Numbered from the stretch's first letter, positions 1 through 14,333 are shown. The stretch: 64,000 nucleotides of DNA from Promerops cafer (GCA_013398275.1 VZSE01000585.1:941296-1005295); one strand, 5' to 3'. Numbers and translations: made by a program. The notes: generated by a model from the sequence alone, not told the origin.

Positions 1-900
1 CCTGTGTTGTCAACCACCCAGAAAAACACCATCCCTGTGCCTGAAAGGCAGAGTGACAAAAAGCACAAGCCATGCCAGCCTCTTAATGGCCATGCTTTCT
101 GCAGTGGCACTTTGCAAGAGGGCATAAAGAGAAGCTGAAAAGGAAAATATTATAATCAACCTGGAATTTAAAAAAAAAGTCTATCTGTAGCATTGTAGCA
201 TCATACTGTAGAGTTGTAAGAGATAGAGAGGTGCAATATATTTTAATAGAAGACAAACACGTGCCCTTAACACATTGGAAAGGTGATACAAAGGAGAAAT
301 AAGTTGTATTCCAGATGTTCATATTCACGCTGCTAGCCTGAAAGTAGAGATTCAAGGATGTGTGATGGCACAGATTATCTTTTTCTTTATCCAGAATGCA
401 GAACAAAAGCAAAGCATATGACAGGCCTCACTAAATCTGGTCCTACAATAAAGTTGGTAATCTCTGGTATCTACTCATCAAGGGCAGTGACAAAAGATAT
501 CTATGTGATAAAAGAGCAACATAAGATGTATAAACATATAGATATTTCCCCAAGGAATAAGGTTAGATAGCATCAAAGAAAATGCATTGTTTTCAGATTT
601 GGTTGTAATTTGTCCTGACTGTGTTCCAAAGCAGATGGAATTTGAGGCTAGAACATCTCTGTTATAATCTGAGGTTAGATGCTGCAGCTATTTTTTTATC
701 ACGACATGCATGCTTGCTCTACATCTGTACATCTTGTGTTTGCTCCGTATGATGCAACAGCTAAAGCTCAAAGTATGACTGCTTCATGCATAGGCAGCAG
801 CTCGAGCCAGAATGGGTTTATCTTCCTGGCTTGTCTCAACTGGAAATTGCACTTTACGTGTTGGATAGTTCACAGGTAAAGAATTACAAATTGCACCCTA

Positions 901-940
901 TTATTCTTATTTATTGCAGATTATTCTTGTTTTATGCAGA
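901..940. repeat. 20-bp tandem duplication, two copies
   Basis: Two adjacent 20-bp units (901-920 and 921-940) both begin TTATTCTT and end GCAGA, and they match at 17 of 20 positions. This is most simply a local slippage duplication that has since diverged. No function is implied. Confidence 0.75.
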
Positions 941-3900
941 TTCCATATGGGACATGCATGGATTGCTATTAATGCAGTTTCACTGGAAAATGGCTTGGAA
1001 TGGGGCAAGAGTAATTTCTGATCTTTTAAATTAGAAATGGGAATACATTTTTCTGAATTATTAGCACAGTTTTTATTTGTAGGTTGAAATTGTTAGTGAG
1101 GCCACCTGCATTCCTTGGTGGAGGTCATGACGCAGGACAAGATCCACTATTGATCTTTGTGGAGCTGTATTTTCACCCTTCAGACTGGCTTCCATTTAAT
1201 GTGAATTCTTATGAAAGCTAACAAAGGGAAAGAGAATTACATTTCCTGACAGAAAAATAGATTTAGGGAATAAGCAACCTATGACAGGAGAGAGAAAGTT
1301 TAACAGAAAGGAATTTGGAGAATGAAGACAAATAACTTTGAAAACAAGATCTTGAAAGGGAAAACTGACAAGTGGTATCAAAGATGAGAAAGGGGGAATT
1401 TTGAGAAATTCATGAACCACAGCCATTGTAGGTGAAGAAGTACTTATTTAAAACAATTGAGAAGATAGGGTGGTAAAAAAGGGAAAAGAATCTGAGAAGG
1501 AAAACAAGAAAACTAGTAGAATGGAGATTTCAGGCTAAACTAATCCAGACAGTTTCTGCAATATTTTGTGACATACTGTTTCATCAAGGATTTAATATTT
1601 GGATGCATTCTTTGTCTTTTGCAATATTTATACTTAGTCTTCATCTTTGCACATGAAGATACTGGAAGCAGTAATTTTTTAACTTTTTTTTTTAAATTCC
1701 AGAAGTTATTTTCTTTTAGAACAGAATGGCTCTCTTAACTCTGTTGGAAATGAACTAGCTTCCCATGCAGAGGTATTTAGTGCTATAAAAGATAGTAGCT
1801 TAATAATCAAGTGTATAGATTCATTAAGGGCCATACTTGATCTGTGTCAAATATGTGACCCCCCCAATCTGTGTGCAGTTAGCTGTGGCAGTACTATCTC
1901 CTCATTACTATCTTGAATTTATTGCCCATGAAATAGTCTGTTGTCTGCTTTTCTATCAAAACAAATATAAAGACACATATCTGGCACATAAAAGTATAAT
2001 TCAGAATACTGACATCGGGGCTTTTTGAGATATAATGAAGAAAAAAATATTGTCTAAAGAAGATCACTTTCTTTTGATTTAAACATTCATTTCCAATGCC
2101 AACAGTTTATTCCTAATTTTGTTTACTTAACTTTAAATTTAAAACTTTTCTGTGGAAAGTAGAATGGTTTCTTAGCATTCCCTCAAAAGTAATAAAATTT
2201 AAAATGTGGCAGCAATAACCAATTCAAATGTTTTTTAAAAGGGAAACCTTAATTTTTTTCCTAGGTTACAGATTGTTGCAGGCTATTTGATTACACAGCA
2301 GACATGCCCAGGTTAGCTGCTTTGAATATAACCCTGATCCTGCAAAGAAGTTAAAATTTCTTTCAACATGGAATTCAATAAAGAGGTAATGACATTTTCA
2401 TTGTAGAAAAGTATACATATATATATTTCAAAGCAAATGTTGTTCATTTTATTTATTATTCGTATATCAGTTTATTGTGGTTTGTTGTTTTTGTTGGTTT
2501 TTATTATGTTGTTATTTTTCCAAGAGGATAGTAGTAGCATTTTTTTCTACATAGACCTCTAAAAGACTTAATTTGCCTTCCAGAATTTTGGTCTACATAG
2601 ACAACCTTAAATCACAGTTCTGGATTCAGGAAAAAAGCAATAAAATTATTTTTAAAAGTTTGGCTTTGACAGTTAATTATTCATTTACTGAAGAGCTACT
2701 GGGCTTTTTCTGTCTTTAGGACAAGTCCCAACTGGATTTTTCTAAGTCACTCATAAAAGAGTCTTTCAGCAGGTCTGGGTCAGTCCTTGGTCAGGGAATG
2801 TTCATGTTCCAAATATCTAGTGTGTCCCTTCCTCACCCCCCAAGAATACCACCAGTTTTGGGGAAGTGTTACTTTTTTCATACTCCTTTGGGCAAACCTT
2901 CGTTTCTTGGAAGCCATCATGCCTCTGTTGCTCTCTGTAGCAAGTCAGAGGTGGAAAATTATTTCTATTTCAGTGCTGAAGTTTAAAAATTTTTCTTTTA
3001 AATGCATTATTTCAATAGTAATGAAAAAGCCTGGCACTATGAATAGCTGCCAGTTTATAATGTTACAAGACACCCTGCTTTGTAGGCTTCTCTGCATCCT
3101 AATCTGGACATTCTGCAGTGTTTCTGCTGTGCCCTAGCTCTTTTTGTTTCTATACTTTTGTTTCATTTTCATTGACCTAATTAAAGAATTGTTGTCTACA
3201 TATAATTCCAAATAAAACAGCTTGAGCTGCAAAGTTCAGATTATATCAGAATTTAGAAGTTTCACAGGTAATGTGAACTTTCTGTGACATTTAACCCCAT
3301 TTGTCATAAGTTGTTCTATTTATTTTAATAAAAGATTATTACTAATGTCATCAAAGCAGAGTGCCAGACTGCCTCAGAGTTACTGTGTCTCAAGGACACA
3401 GGTCTTCACATGTTCAGGCAGCTGAAATATATGGTTTTTAACTAATCACTACTCTCTCATTGAGTTAAATTCGGTTCTGTTTCAATGAGCTAGAATAAAA
3501 CTTTCTTTAGGGCTATGGCCAGGAAAGTTTGCTACAGTCTATTCTTTAGGGACTCTACTGCAGGGTACTGAACTCATTGATCATGAAAATAGGACGTTAA
3601 AGGAACAGTGCTTTTAAAAGGTGTTCTCTGGAGGTGTGTTAATCTCTGGCTAAAGCGGTCATGCACAGTTTCTGAGTGAGATCATTCACAGCACTGTGCT
3701 TCCTTCCCAGGTCCATACATGAGAGCAAACTGATGACAATGCATCCGTAATAATTTTATAGACATCCTTCAATGTTTGACATAGGCAAAAATTAAGAATC
3801 TTGTGTCTATTTAGCTAACTGTGTACTAGCAGATTTTTATGTTCTAAAGATTTAAACTCATATTTCCGGACTATCTGTAGAGGAAATAGTAGTGTTATCA

Positions 3901-6900
3901 CCTGGTAATTCATTTTTTTATCTCTGACAGGGCACAGTTACTCTTCAGAGTAAAGTAACTAACACCTTTACAGAGGGTGTCATGCCTGCTGAGAGAAAAG
4001 GAGGTTTATTTTTTGCTGGAAAGGTGTAAGAGAGAGATCAGTAAAAGAGGAGGACAGAACCTCAGACAAATGACAAGTGTTAAAGTTTCACAGAGAGATG
4101 GGAAAAAAGTGAACAAGCATTGCCTATGCAGAACAGCAATTCTTGTTGGTTAGTTTATAGGGGAAAAAAATGGGTCAAACTTAAGACAGGGTATACTTGA
4201 GCTGTTCTGTATTTTTCTCTTTAATTTTCATATTTTTTGCCTTCTCTTTTTTTTTTTTTTAATAGTACTTGGAATATTTTGGAAGACACTGGAGCTTTAT
4301 AAAGGTGGTTCTGTAAACTTTCTCATCCATCCTTGTGTTGTGAGTGAGTACAGCTGTGTGTAATTCCCTAAACTTCAGGATGAAAACTGAGTCCACTTAT
4401 TTTAATTTTGCTGCCCATTAACCTCAGGTGGAAGACAGGAATTCTAACCTGAAAACAGCGTGCATCTCAAACTGGCACAGAAGTATGTTTTTGCAGTATA
4501 TGGCTGGTTTAAGAAACCTCTGAACTGTCACGTACCATCTGAATTAATGAGGCCATACAGGTCTAAGGTCTCTAAAAAGGCCCATCTAGATTAGAATTGA
4601 TTAATCCTGTAGTGGGCTGCAGAGTATTATTAGAGTGACAACAGAGGTAGGTTTTGTGTAAGCATAATTTCATAAAGATCATCAGCTGTATTCTTTAATT
4701 AGTGATGTTCACCTATAACTTGACTGTAGTGAAAATTTCTCCAAAACCATTTACACACATTTGCTGAGAAGTTAATTTGTGAAGAAAAATAATAGTCAAA
4801 GATATAAGTAAGAAAATGTGTTCAGAAAAATTCAATGTGGAACACAAATCCCTTCAAATACTTGAGTTTCTGACAGAATTCCTACTTCTATATCATGCAT
4901 GAATTTCCATCTTCCCATTGAAGTCATTAATTTTTCACTTCTATGAATAAAATTAACTGTAAAATCAAGTAGTGACTGAAAGATAATGTAACTATCATAT
5001 AGATATACCTAAAACCAAAACTGCAGGTTTGAACTCCATTTAGCACTGAAGAATTCAAAAATATTCTGATTCAAATTTGGCAGCTGTTGTTTCTGTAATC
5101 AGTTAATATAAAGCCTGTGATCCGAATACTAATAAGATTTGTTTCTTTTTAACATAAACACTGAATGCTAAGCCCAGTGGAGTGCTGAAGACAATGAAAT
5201 TTTTAAGATATAAATGTGGAAAAAGAATAAAAACAAGCTTAAGGAATCTTTGAGGTGTGTTAAATATCTCCTGTTCTATAATTCTACAGAAATAATTCCA
5301 TAGAAGAAATTGATCGCTTGCTAAAGCACCATCTAAATGGTTTGTCAACTGTTTGCATGATGTTACTGCTATCATTTAAAAAAAAACTATTCTCTAGAAG
5401 AACAATGGACATTATTTTGTTACCAGACCTTTTTATTTTTTGCTTTGTGGTTTTGCATCCCAGCGTACGATCAATTGACTATCACAAAACCTATTAGGTA
5501 TCTAGCCTTTAATTGCCTACCCTTCAATATTAAATGGTCAAAATAAGTGGTGGTTTTAGAGTGATTATCATGACCATAATGAGGCCTGACACTTGTGACA
5601 CTTCAGACACGCAACCACCAGCAGCTCCATCACAACAAAGGAGCTCCGAGTGCAACACATTGTGGTGGTGGGGAGAGTTGTGAGTTCACGGCTTTGCGCA
5701 GCAGATGTGGCCGCACATCTCTGCACCCCTAAACACACATGCTCATCCAATCTGACAGATCAGACAATGGCACAAAAAAACCCACCGCCCATGCTCAAAC
5801 AAAGACTTCATCTCCAAACAGACAAAGCTGCGTGCTGAATGTGTTGCCACTGGTAAATTTTCCAAATGGAAAGCAATGTATATTTTATTAATGAAAAGTA
5901 AATTGAAGCAGGGGTGACAAATGCATTAGTGCTTTTATTTTTTTTACATTTTATGAACGTGTATTCTATTTATTTCTAATATTTACCTTCATATCATCAT
6001 GCAAATGATTTTGTTAATTAGTTGTATATGCTTCACACAGCAAATGCAAGGAAGCTAGGGGAAAGGAGGCTAGGGGACTACACTAAGAGAGATAAAAAAT
6101 TCATCAATCAAGTGAAATATGATTTTACAGTCTTCAGTGTATAAATAGCATTTTTTTCTTTAATATTTATTTAGACAAAAAAATAAATGTATGAACTAGA
6201 GTCTTTAGAGTCAACTCTACATGGGTAATTAAAAATTTTATTTTTAGAGGAGGAAATATCCCAATTTTCTATTCAACTTAACTGCAACAAAACATTTAAA
6301 AAGTGAAGCTAGATATGTGCATATTTACCATAAGGGAGGGAACTGGGCATTAATGGGCTCTAGAGGCTTATTTGGAGACAGCTACACTTATCATGAATCA
6401 GGAAAGTGAAATAGCAGCCCTGGTGTGCTTTGGGTCAGTCACAAATGTCGACTTCAGAGAGCTATAAATCTCCAGCATTACTTCAGCTGCCGAATCTCAG
6501 AACTCCCTTCTAGCATTTTCCTATAATTTAAAGATTATGTAATGTGTATAGTGAGAGTGTTAGATGAAAATATTAATTTAGAGATAAATCCTCTAAATGC
6601 TCTAAAGCAGCAGCTTCCGCTGAGCAGGATCATCTTCTGGTACACTTCAAATAGGAATTGCTGCTAGTTTTGTCAACAGTAGGAGGTCATGGATGACTGC
6701 CAAACAAAATAAGGACTTTTTCAATAAAATGCTTTCAGTTCTAGGTAGTCACAGAATATCTTCCTGTGCCATTTTTATTAGAAATATTTATACTTTGATA
6801 TATTGTTTCATATTGACAATTCCTTGACAGAAATCATAATCGTGAAATGAGGTGGACTAAAAAGCAATTAAACAGTTAACTCCTCCTGGCATGTCCAAAA

Positions 6901-7322
6901 AGATATGTCGTTGTCACTTCTGAATGTTTTAAAGGTATTATCCAGGCTCACAGATTTTGTATCCCACTGTGAGGCTGCTGGTCTTCAAAATCTGATATTT
7001 ACATGTTAAAATCCAAAGCTTTTAGGAAAAGTGGAAATATTTCTTAGCAAATTACCGATTTTGTTTTACCTTCATCAGCATGAGTGAGCTATAGGAACAG
7101 ACCTTTTAGCCTTTGATAATTGAACTCTGTAGTTAGGTATGCAGATTTTTTAGTTTCTGCCCTGTTGGTAGAATTTTTGTAAAATATCAGAACAAGGAGG
7201 AAAGAATAAGGTCAAAGTTCAAGGTTTTTTTTTTTTTTTTGCGAGGTAAACTGAAATCAATGATAAGAGCCTGTGATAACATGAGCTCCAAGTTCTGTAT
7301 TGTAGTTTGAACACCAATTTTG

Positions 7323-7348
7323 CAGCCTACAGATTATGCAGTAGGCTG
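7323..7348. repeat. Short inverted repeat (hairpin)
   Basis: Perfect 8-bp arms, CAGCCTAC at 7323-7330 and GTAGGCTG at 7341-7348, are separated by 10 nt. Beyond one G-G mismatch, four T-A pairs extend the stem outward. It is short enough to occur by chance in a window of this size, and no U-run or known RNA motif supports a function. Confidence 0.6.
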
Positions 7349-7830
7349 GAAAAAAAGATCTGCAGTTCATCAATATGTAGTACACATAATCTACATAGGC
7401 AATGTTCATTAGCTGATTTTAGCTGACCAGGTGAGTGTTTTATTGAATGAATTAGAGTGTCAGACACTACTGTATTTCATAAGTTCCTGAATATGAAGTT
7501 CATGATGAAACTTTGTTAATTCTGATGATGGATTATATTAGGCCTGAAAAGTTGCCTCTTATTACCTGGAAAATGAACATAGCCCTTTACATGCAAAAGG
7601 GTCACAACTCTTGTATCTGAAGTGCTCAACTAATACAGCTCATACTTTTGATTTCATATCACAGTGGACTTTGAGACATATGCATTAACAAATGTTGCAT
7701 ATGTTTGTGCCTAAACTATTTAGGATCTCTTTGATCATTCTGGTTGAGTAGCGTTCAATTTCTATCAAGTTCAAAAAGTGATCCTCTCACCTTTGTGAAA
7801 ATTGGACTAGTACTTAAATATGATTCTTTA

Positions 7831-7903
7831 ATATATAGATATAGATTAGATAGATATAGATAGAGATACAGATACAGACATAGATATAGATAGATATAGA
7901 TAT
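7831..7903. repeat. Imperfect GATA/TAGATA microsatellite
   Basis: Interrupted units of GATA, TAGATA and GATACA run for about 70 bp in an otherwise unique context. The interruptions suggest an old, relatively stable array. It contains many GATA tetramers, but clustered GATA in a microsatellite is not by itself evidence of GATA-factor binding. Confidence 0.9.
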
Positions 7904-8164
7904 TTTACCTTTAGGGATATATGAAGAATGCTTTCTAAACAGTTGTCTAGTTATGATATATTTTCCATGGCAGTATGGCATTTCAATATATGAAAGCTTG
8001 ATTTATAATTTCAGTTTTCTGTTATTTTTTTTAAACTGTTGTCTAAGGGATTGATCTAAGGATGTGCAAATATACTGCATGGTGTAGAAGATTATTTTTT
8101 TTCCATTTTTAGTCCACTGTAAAGGTTTAACAGCACAAAAAGATTTTTCCTGTTTTATTTTTGT

Positions 8165-8985
8165 CAGCAAAGTGGACAGTGATATTGAGTGCACCCCCAG
8201 CAGGTGTGCTGGCAGCACCAAGCTGTGTGCTGTGCTGCAGCTGACACGCTGGAGGGAAGCGATGCCATCCACAGGGACCTCGACACGCTGAGACGTGGGT
8301 CCGTGCAAACCCCATGGAGTTCAACAAAGCAAAGTGCAAGGTCCTACACCTGGGCCGTGGCCATCCCAAACCCACCAGAGGCTGGGCAGAGAAGAGAGTG
8401 AGAGCAGCCCCGAGGAGAAGGACTTGGTGGTGATGTTGATGAAAAATTCAACACGAGCCGGCAGCGTGCGCTCGCAGCCCAGCGAGCCAAAGGCGTTCTG
8501 GGCTGCACCCAAAGGAGCGTGGCCAGCAGGGCAAAGGAGGTGACTCTGCCCTGCTCTGCTCCTGTGGGACCCCACCTGGAGTGCTGGGTACAGTTCTGGT
8601 GTCCCAACAGGAGGACATGGAACTGCTGGAGCAAGTCCAGAGGAGGGCCAAGAAGCTGATAAGAGGACTGGAGCATCTCCCCTAAGAAGACAGGTTGAGA
8701 AAGTTGAGGCTGTTCAGCCTGGAAAAGGGAGAGTTGAGTGGAAAACTCATAGCAACCTTCCAGTAACTGAAGGGGGCCTACTGGAAAGCTGGAGAGGAAC
8801 TCTTTATCAGGAACTGTAGTGATAGGACAAGGAATAATGGGTACAAACTGAAAGAGGAGAAATTTAGGCTGAATATTAGGAAGAAATTCTTTACTGTGGG
8901 GATGGTGAGGTACTGGAATGGGTATCCCAGGGAGGTTGTGGATGCCCCGAGCCTGGTGCTCTTCAAGGCCAGGTTGAACAAACAG
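8165..8985 (+). pseudogene. Remnant of CR1 ORF2 C-terminal region
   Basis: This is the protein-coding part of the CR1 copy. Translated pieces match the region downstream of the reverse-transcriptase catalytic motifs in CR1 ORF2. At least three frame changes are needed to read the recognisable segments in order, and an in-frame TAA lies at 8683-8685. The ancestral stop probably lay near 8985, just before the 3' UTR. The fragment cannot make a functional protein. The frame debris gives several 60-110 codon frames on both strands here that should not be annotated as genes. Confidence 0.85.
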
Positions 8986-9076
8986 GTCTAGTGGGAGGTG
9001 TCCCTGCCAATGATAGGGAGGTTTGGGAATAGATGCTGTTTCAGGATCCCTTCAAACCCTTAATTTTCTATGATTC
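8165..9076 (+). mobile_element. CR1 LINE, 5'-truncated, inactive
   Basis: This is the 3' portion of a chicken-repeat-1 non-LTR retrotransposon. It covers the C-terminal part of the ORF2 (endonuclease/reverse transcriptase) gene followed by the short 3' UTR. Hallmarks seen: an FNKAKCKVLHLGR segment encoded at 8320-8358, an EKDL segment at about 8418-8429, HLECWVQFW at 8573-8599, and NIRKKFFTV at 8872-8898, in CR1 order. The 3' end at about 9065-9076 carries the ATTCTATG-type tail and no poly(A), as CR1 does. The catalytic core of reverse transcriptase is missing because the copy starts downstream of it. The segments fall in different frames (1, then 3, 2 and 1), and a conserved tyrosine position is a TAA stop at 8683-8685, so it is dead. 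Short frames on either strand inside it are debris. Confidence 0.95.
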
Positions 9077-12000
9077 AGTGGTTTTTCTTTTCTGCTCATT
9101 TCATTCAAACACTTAGAGAAACAGAAGGGGTATTTTTTCATTCCTTCCCTGTATCAGTTATCAATAACATCTCAATATTTTGCATCCTGGCTTTGTATCT
9201 GAAGTACAAAGGCATATACTGAGCTAATTTCTCTCCTCCTTGCGCTGAAAACATAAAAGGATCTGAATTTAACACAGATGCGATCTCAGAAACCTTAGTT
9301 CACCCTGATTTCATGAAAAAAGTTGCATTCTCCTCAGCTCAATCCAGTGTAACACACATATTATAGCATTAAATGCAGACCTGTGTCACAGAGAGATAAT
9401 ACTTCTGTGATGGGATCTGGATATTTTTGCCTACCAAGGGAGTTGGAAGGCTCTGTGGCACACTGAGGTAAGGTCTTTCTTGTTGTTGACTATCAGCTCT
9501 CCATACATTGTGGCTGCCTGTTGTGTTCAACATTTCTCCCTTCATCTCTGTTGCACCAGTGTATCTCCTGTAGACCACAGCTTTTCTCAGTAGGAATTAA
9601 AACTAACATAAGCTGGTTTTCAGACCTAAAGTCTCTACAAATTCCTCCAGAGCGCTAGATTTTGCTATCTAAGCCAGTCCTTGGCCAGGTAACTATCACC
9701 TGGAATTGCTCCCCAGAGGTCTGAGGTTATATATGCCATTTTCCTGTGAACAATGCAGGAAGATTTCACAGCCCATATTTTGCATTAAGAACACTGATAA
9801 AACGCAACCAATTACACTTCAAGTGGGAAAATTTTGAAGCCAATGCACCTGACCACATTCCTACAGATCACCTGCTTCAGAGCACATCATGGTAATAAGA
9901 ACCAACCTGTTTGCCATTTTAGAGAGAGGTGGAATCACACTACAAAAATACTTTAGGAATTATCCTTTCTGAATTATCCTGAGAGTCCTTTGTCTAGTCT
10001 TCAATGCATAGAGATCAGGATGCTGTAAAATAGTTTGACAGAACACCACTGAAAGAATTGCTAAAATATAATAGCCTGCATGAGGCTAGTCTTAACTGCA
10101 AAAGTAAACGTTAAACGTTTTCTGGAAAAAGTACAGTTAATTTTGATAACTTTTAAAATAATTATGATGGATTTTTTAAAATTGATGCGTGCAGAAAATT
10201 GTTTTGCATGTTACTTCAGTAAAAAACTGAAATAACTGGCAAGTAACATCTCATGTAATTTTTCTCTACTATTTTCAGTCATTTTGTGAAATGACTGGTT
10301 TCACAATCTGACTAGAGCATAAATTTAGATCTCTGTGATACTCAGCTTTTTTCTATGTTCACTGCCTGTTTTTTTTATTTTTGATACAAAAATTACAGGG
10401 TATTTGTTCTCTATATACCAGGATAGATATATGATTTTCAAGCATATGTTGACATCAGTTATTCATAGGCAGTGTCTACAGTATTTTCAGTAAAATTACC
10501 ATCATTGCTGGGAGAGGGTGCAAAAAGTCCTTTTATTTCTTTATGCAAAGATAAGGAGGTTAAGGAAAGGGGAACCCATGAAGTTCCTGCAGGGTTTTAT
10601 CATTAAGTGTGAACTGTCATCTCCTGGATAAGCCATAAGTATGGATACTACAAATTCCATTAAGTATATCTTTCTAGTTGTAACAAAATATTACCCAGTA
10701 ATGTGAGACCATTGGAATAACGTGATAGCTATTCAGTCTGGTTTTATTTCAGGATTTCTGTGTTATAAAATGTTAAGGTTATAAATAATGTTGTAATGGT
10801 TATGCTGGTGGCTTGGCTTGGGTTTATTTCTTGTTTCTTTGGGCTTTTTTGATTTTTTTTCTTTTTTTTTTCTGGAAGCTGTTTTTTGGAAACACTTCCT
10901 TTTGGACATGAACTATTTAACCTCTTTTTCTAAGAGAAATAAGGGACTGCACAGCTTAAGCATTCAGCTTTGTGTCCTTCCTACTGCTTTCCAGCTAAAT
11001 CAGTTGTATGGGCAAAACCAGTAATAACATTGAGGTTTTGAGGAGAAAATTCAAGCATAGCTGAACTGAGTGTACTGCTTCTGTTTAGATGGCATCTATA
11101 AAAGTACCTCTCTTGATATCTTCTGTTTGGCATAAATGTTTACCAACTTCATGGTTAATTTACCAACTTCACCACAGCAAGAAGATTTATTCTCTCTGCA
11201 AAACGTTTTGCAAAAGCACTGCTTTACCAAAGCACCTCTCTTGGCAGAGGCTTCTGAGACAAACAGGCCATGGCTGGAGCAGCAAAGATTTCATGAGAAG
11301 CCCTTAGGACAGATGAGCTCAAATGGGTAATGGGGGAAAACTGTAACATGCTTTATGGTCTCAGTGCTCTCCTGCAGCAGTATCTGACCCACAAATCTAA
11401 AAAATAAGGCTGTTATCTTCCACCTGGGATAAGCCCAAGGCAGTTGTTGTAACATGTCCTGCCTTTGGTTGTACTGAATGTCTTTTGAGGTCAAGGATCA
11501 TAGTGGGTGCAGGAAGGGCTAACCTGCTCATATAAATCTTATTAAAGGGCTTCAAACCTGTAAGGAAGAATTTTTGTTACCTGTTACCTCTACACAGCAT
11601 GCGAAGTGAGTCTTTATTGCTAGTATTTGTAGGTAGCACCAGGGCTGCAGTGATGTATTTAGTAGATTACAAAAAAACATGGTGAGGGAAGGGGCCATGA
11701 CAGCTTCATGAGGTTTGTTTTGCAAAGATCATTTGTAATAAAGTACAGAGTAGTGTTTGCAAAACTGAAATCCAACTTTTGGTCAGGCACCAAACAAATT
11801 TCTGTGACTTCTAGAGAGGAAGGTTTTTAACCTGTTTAGAAAATGTAAATCTGTTAATAAGTCTCCTTAATTATATTAATTTGTTTTGATTAATGGATTT
11901 TGACAGACAGGAATATATGTAAAATCATGATCCTTCCTACCAGTAGTTTTCTTTGGTACAGTATTTGTAATGACTTTAATGTCTTGATGTATTGTTGCAG

Positions 12001-14331
12001 TTTGAACTAGTATGCACAACTCATAATTAATGCTGTAATCACAATTTCTATTTGTGACTATTATGCCCATGTAACACAATTTTTCTCACATAGCTGTTTT
12101 ATCTTTTCCATGACTTGCATACCTTTAAGTTTATATGTTCAATATTGTTGTATGCATCTTTCAGATGTACAAAAAAAAAGGTATGTATTCTGTACTTCCA
12201 AACACTTCATGACAAAATAATTTAGAATAGCACAGTAAATGTAGATGCATAAAGAAAGGAATTTCTAAACATAATCAATGTCCTGTATTTTTCAGTGCCT
12301 TTAAATTATTCTGATTTAGAGTAGTCAGTTGGAGGTGCTTTACAAAATTACAAAGTTTTTTCAGGTCTGTTCCACAAAATTTCAAGCCTCTTGGATATGC
12401 CTTTCAGAGGACACAGAAAGTGAAGATACTAAAATTCATATTTTGATATCTCTTGAGCAATAGGGGAGAGGAACTCCTAGTCTATATGAATAAGCTACTT
12501 AGAAGATCAAAGAAGTGTTATGTACAGACACAGAAATTTTTAGGAGTGTTTGTGTTAAGCTAGATATAAAGTGCTCTTGGTGATTCAAAAGACTGGATGA
12601 CCCAATAGCCTAGACATCGGCTCTAGTGCGGGTGTGGAAGTTCTCTCTATCTGTTTCTTATGAATTTGTGCTTGCCCTGTCAAGAGTCTGGATATACTCT
12701 TTCTGGCGTTCTTTCATGGCTTTTCATGCTCAGTGTCTGAGGTCAAAGAAGATGTACTTTGACGGTGACAAAGTTGCTGAGGCATTTCATCTGTAAGTGT
12801 GCAGTACTGATTTGTTTTTCTGCCTAACGATGTGAAAAGCTCTGCAATGAATCTAAGAGTTAAATTAAATGAGCTTAAAGTCTCTCCACCCTAGAACTGC
12901 TCAAACATGTTCATTTATTTCCATCCAATAATAAGCTTAGACTGGGATTTTTATGGTTTATGGGTGTAATTTTAAAAAAATACAGATCATCAAAATGAAA
13001 CCTCTGAAGAATAGTGGGGAGGAGAAAGGAAGAACACAGAAGGTTGAATATGAAAATTTTCTTATCCTCCAGGAACATTTTATGATCAAAACCAGGATTG
13101 TTGACTGGTGGGCGCTACATTCATTAGACAGCATGGAAGACAAGCTTGAGATTCATGCCTCAGTGATTCAGAGTAGGTCTTGGCCTAAGTCTCAGCAGTT
13201 GTGGTCATTCTATTTTCAGGAATTAATAATTATTGAATTAAGCTCTATCACCATCTCCTTGTGCTTCTGTTGTTTACTTGTTGTGCTGTGTGTTTGTTGC
13301 TTTGTGTTTGTACTTTTCAAGTCTTCTGACTGCCGCAACACAATTGTTTCAGTAAAGGGGTAGAACACTGGAAAGTGAAAACTGATAGTACAAGAGTAAA
13401 ACCCAAATCTTCTGTTCCCAATGTTCCCTGAGCTCAGTGAGCTGTCTTGTTATCCTTTTTTCGGCCCCTTTTTCTTTTCCCTTTCTTCCCCTTTTCTTTC
13501 TTGGAGAAAGAAACAAACAAACTCTGTCTTTTACACTGTTGTGAAGTGTAAATTTGAAGAAAATCTTATAGACCCGTGTCACACAACAAAATAATTTACT
13601 GTCTCCTCTGCATTTTCAAAGTGAGATAAAAATACTCTGGAGGTATTTTACCTCTATAGGTAACAATTCACTCGATGTTAGTTAAGTTGTATGTTCCTGA
13701 ATTTCCTTCCATGTAAATCAATGTGGCAGAAAATTAAGGTTACTGGACCTTTATGGAAATGAAGATCATATCTGATATTTTTCTATCAGAAATAAATTTA
13801 AAGCATAACAAAATTAAACAAAGCTTTTAATCTGATAATTCAGAAAGAGTGATTTTCACACTTGCTTAAACTCTTGCCTGAATTAAGAGTCTGATGTATC
13901 CAACATGTTCTTTTGATTTGTTGTTTAACATGCAGCTCTTTCTTGCGTGATCTTTTTCTTTCTTTCCTTACCAGTCAACAATCCCAGATGGTTCTCTGGT
14001 GGGCAAGTGAGTCAAAATAAACTCTCCTTCCTGTCAATAGCCATTTTGGCAGTTTTCATTCCTGTCAGGACAGCACTTCTTTATGAAAGAAGTCAATGGC
14101 TAGACATAATCTAAGACAAAGTCAATCACTGCAGCCTGCAAATTGATAGAAACATCACAGATTTACAAAACCACCTTTTTGAAGATGCAAGATGAAAGAA
14201 ACACAGGTAGCAGAAGCCTGTAGGGATGCAGTAGTTTAGCAGACTTTATGCAGCAAAATTAGGCAACAGGAGCTTTCTGCTCATGAAGCTGGTGGTGTAT
14301 GCACTCGTTGCTTAAATACTGAAGTCTCACA
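9077..14331. other. Non-coding AT-rich sequence, no gene seen
   Basis: The longest frame is about 136 codons (12953-13363, plus strand). It has AT-driven composition and a low-complexity hydrophobic end, and it resembles no family I know. Poly-T and T-rich runs lie near 10850-10871. A 13-bp direct repeat, TTTACCAACTTCA, occurs at 11139-11151 and 11159-11171 (period 20), and a 16-bp palindrome lies at 11197-11212. I see no RNA gene or mobile element. Confidence 0.7.
11197..11212. repeat. 16-bp perfect palindrome
   Basis: TGCAAAACGTTTTGCA is its own reverse complement over 16 bp, with no spacer. Such a site could bind a homodimeric protein or be chance. A few palindromes of roughly this length can be expected in 64 kb, and no paired sites or conserved surroundings are visible. 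Confidence 0.8.
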
Positions 14332-14333
14332 GG

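Larger units (their letters stand above)
1..7830. other. Non-coding AT-rich sequence, no gene seen
   Basis: No reading frame here exceeds about 116 codons, and none resembles a known protein. All three frames on both strands are broken by stops at the density expected for AT-rich DNA. The stretch holds homopolymer T runs (for example about 7225-7240), a short AT dinucleotide patch near 2412-2427, a 20-bp tandem duplication at 901-940 and a small hairpin at 7323-7348. A slightly more GC-rich patch at about 5580-5840 has no coding or repeat signature I recognise. It could be intergenic or intronic; nothing in the sequence decides which. Confidence 0.7.

Noticed and set aside
8003..8981. Several overlapping 67-110 codon frames on both strands
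   Set aside because: All lie wholly or largely within the truncated, frameshifted CR1 copy and are fragments or antisense of its ORF2 region.
12953..13363. 136-codon plus-strand frame with a Cys/Val/Phe-rich hydrophobic end
   Set aside because: The hydrophobic stretch arises from TTGTGTTTGTTG-type low-complexity DNA. There is no recognisable domain or conserved start context.
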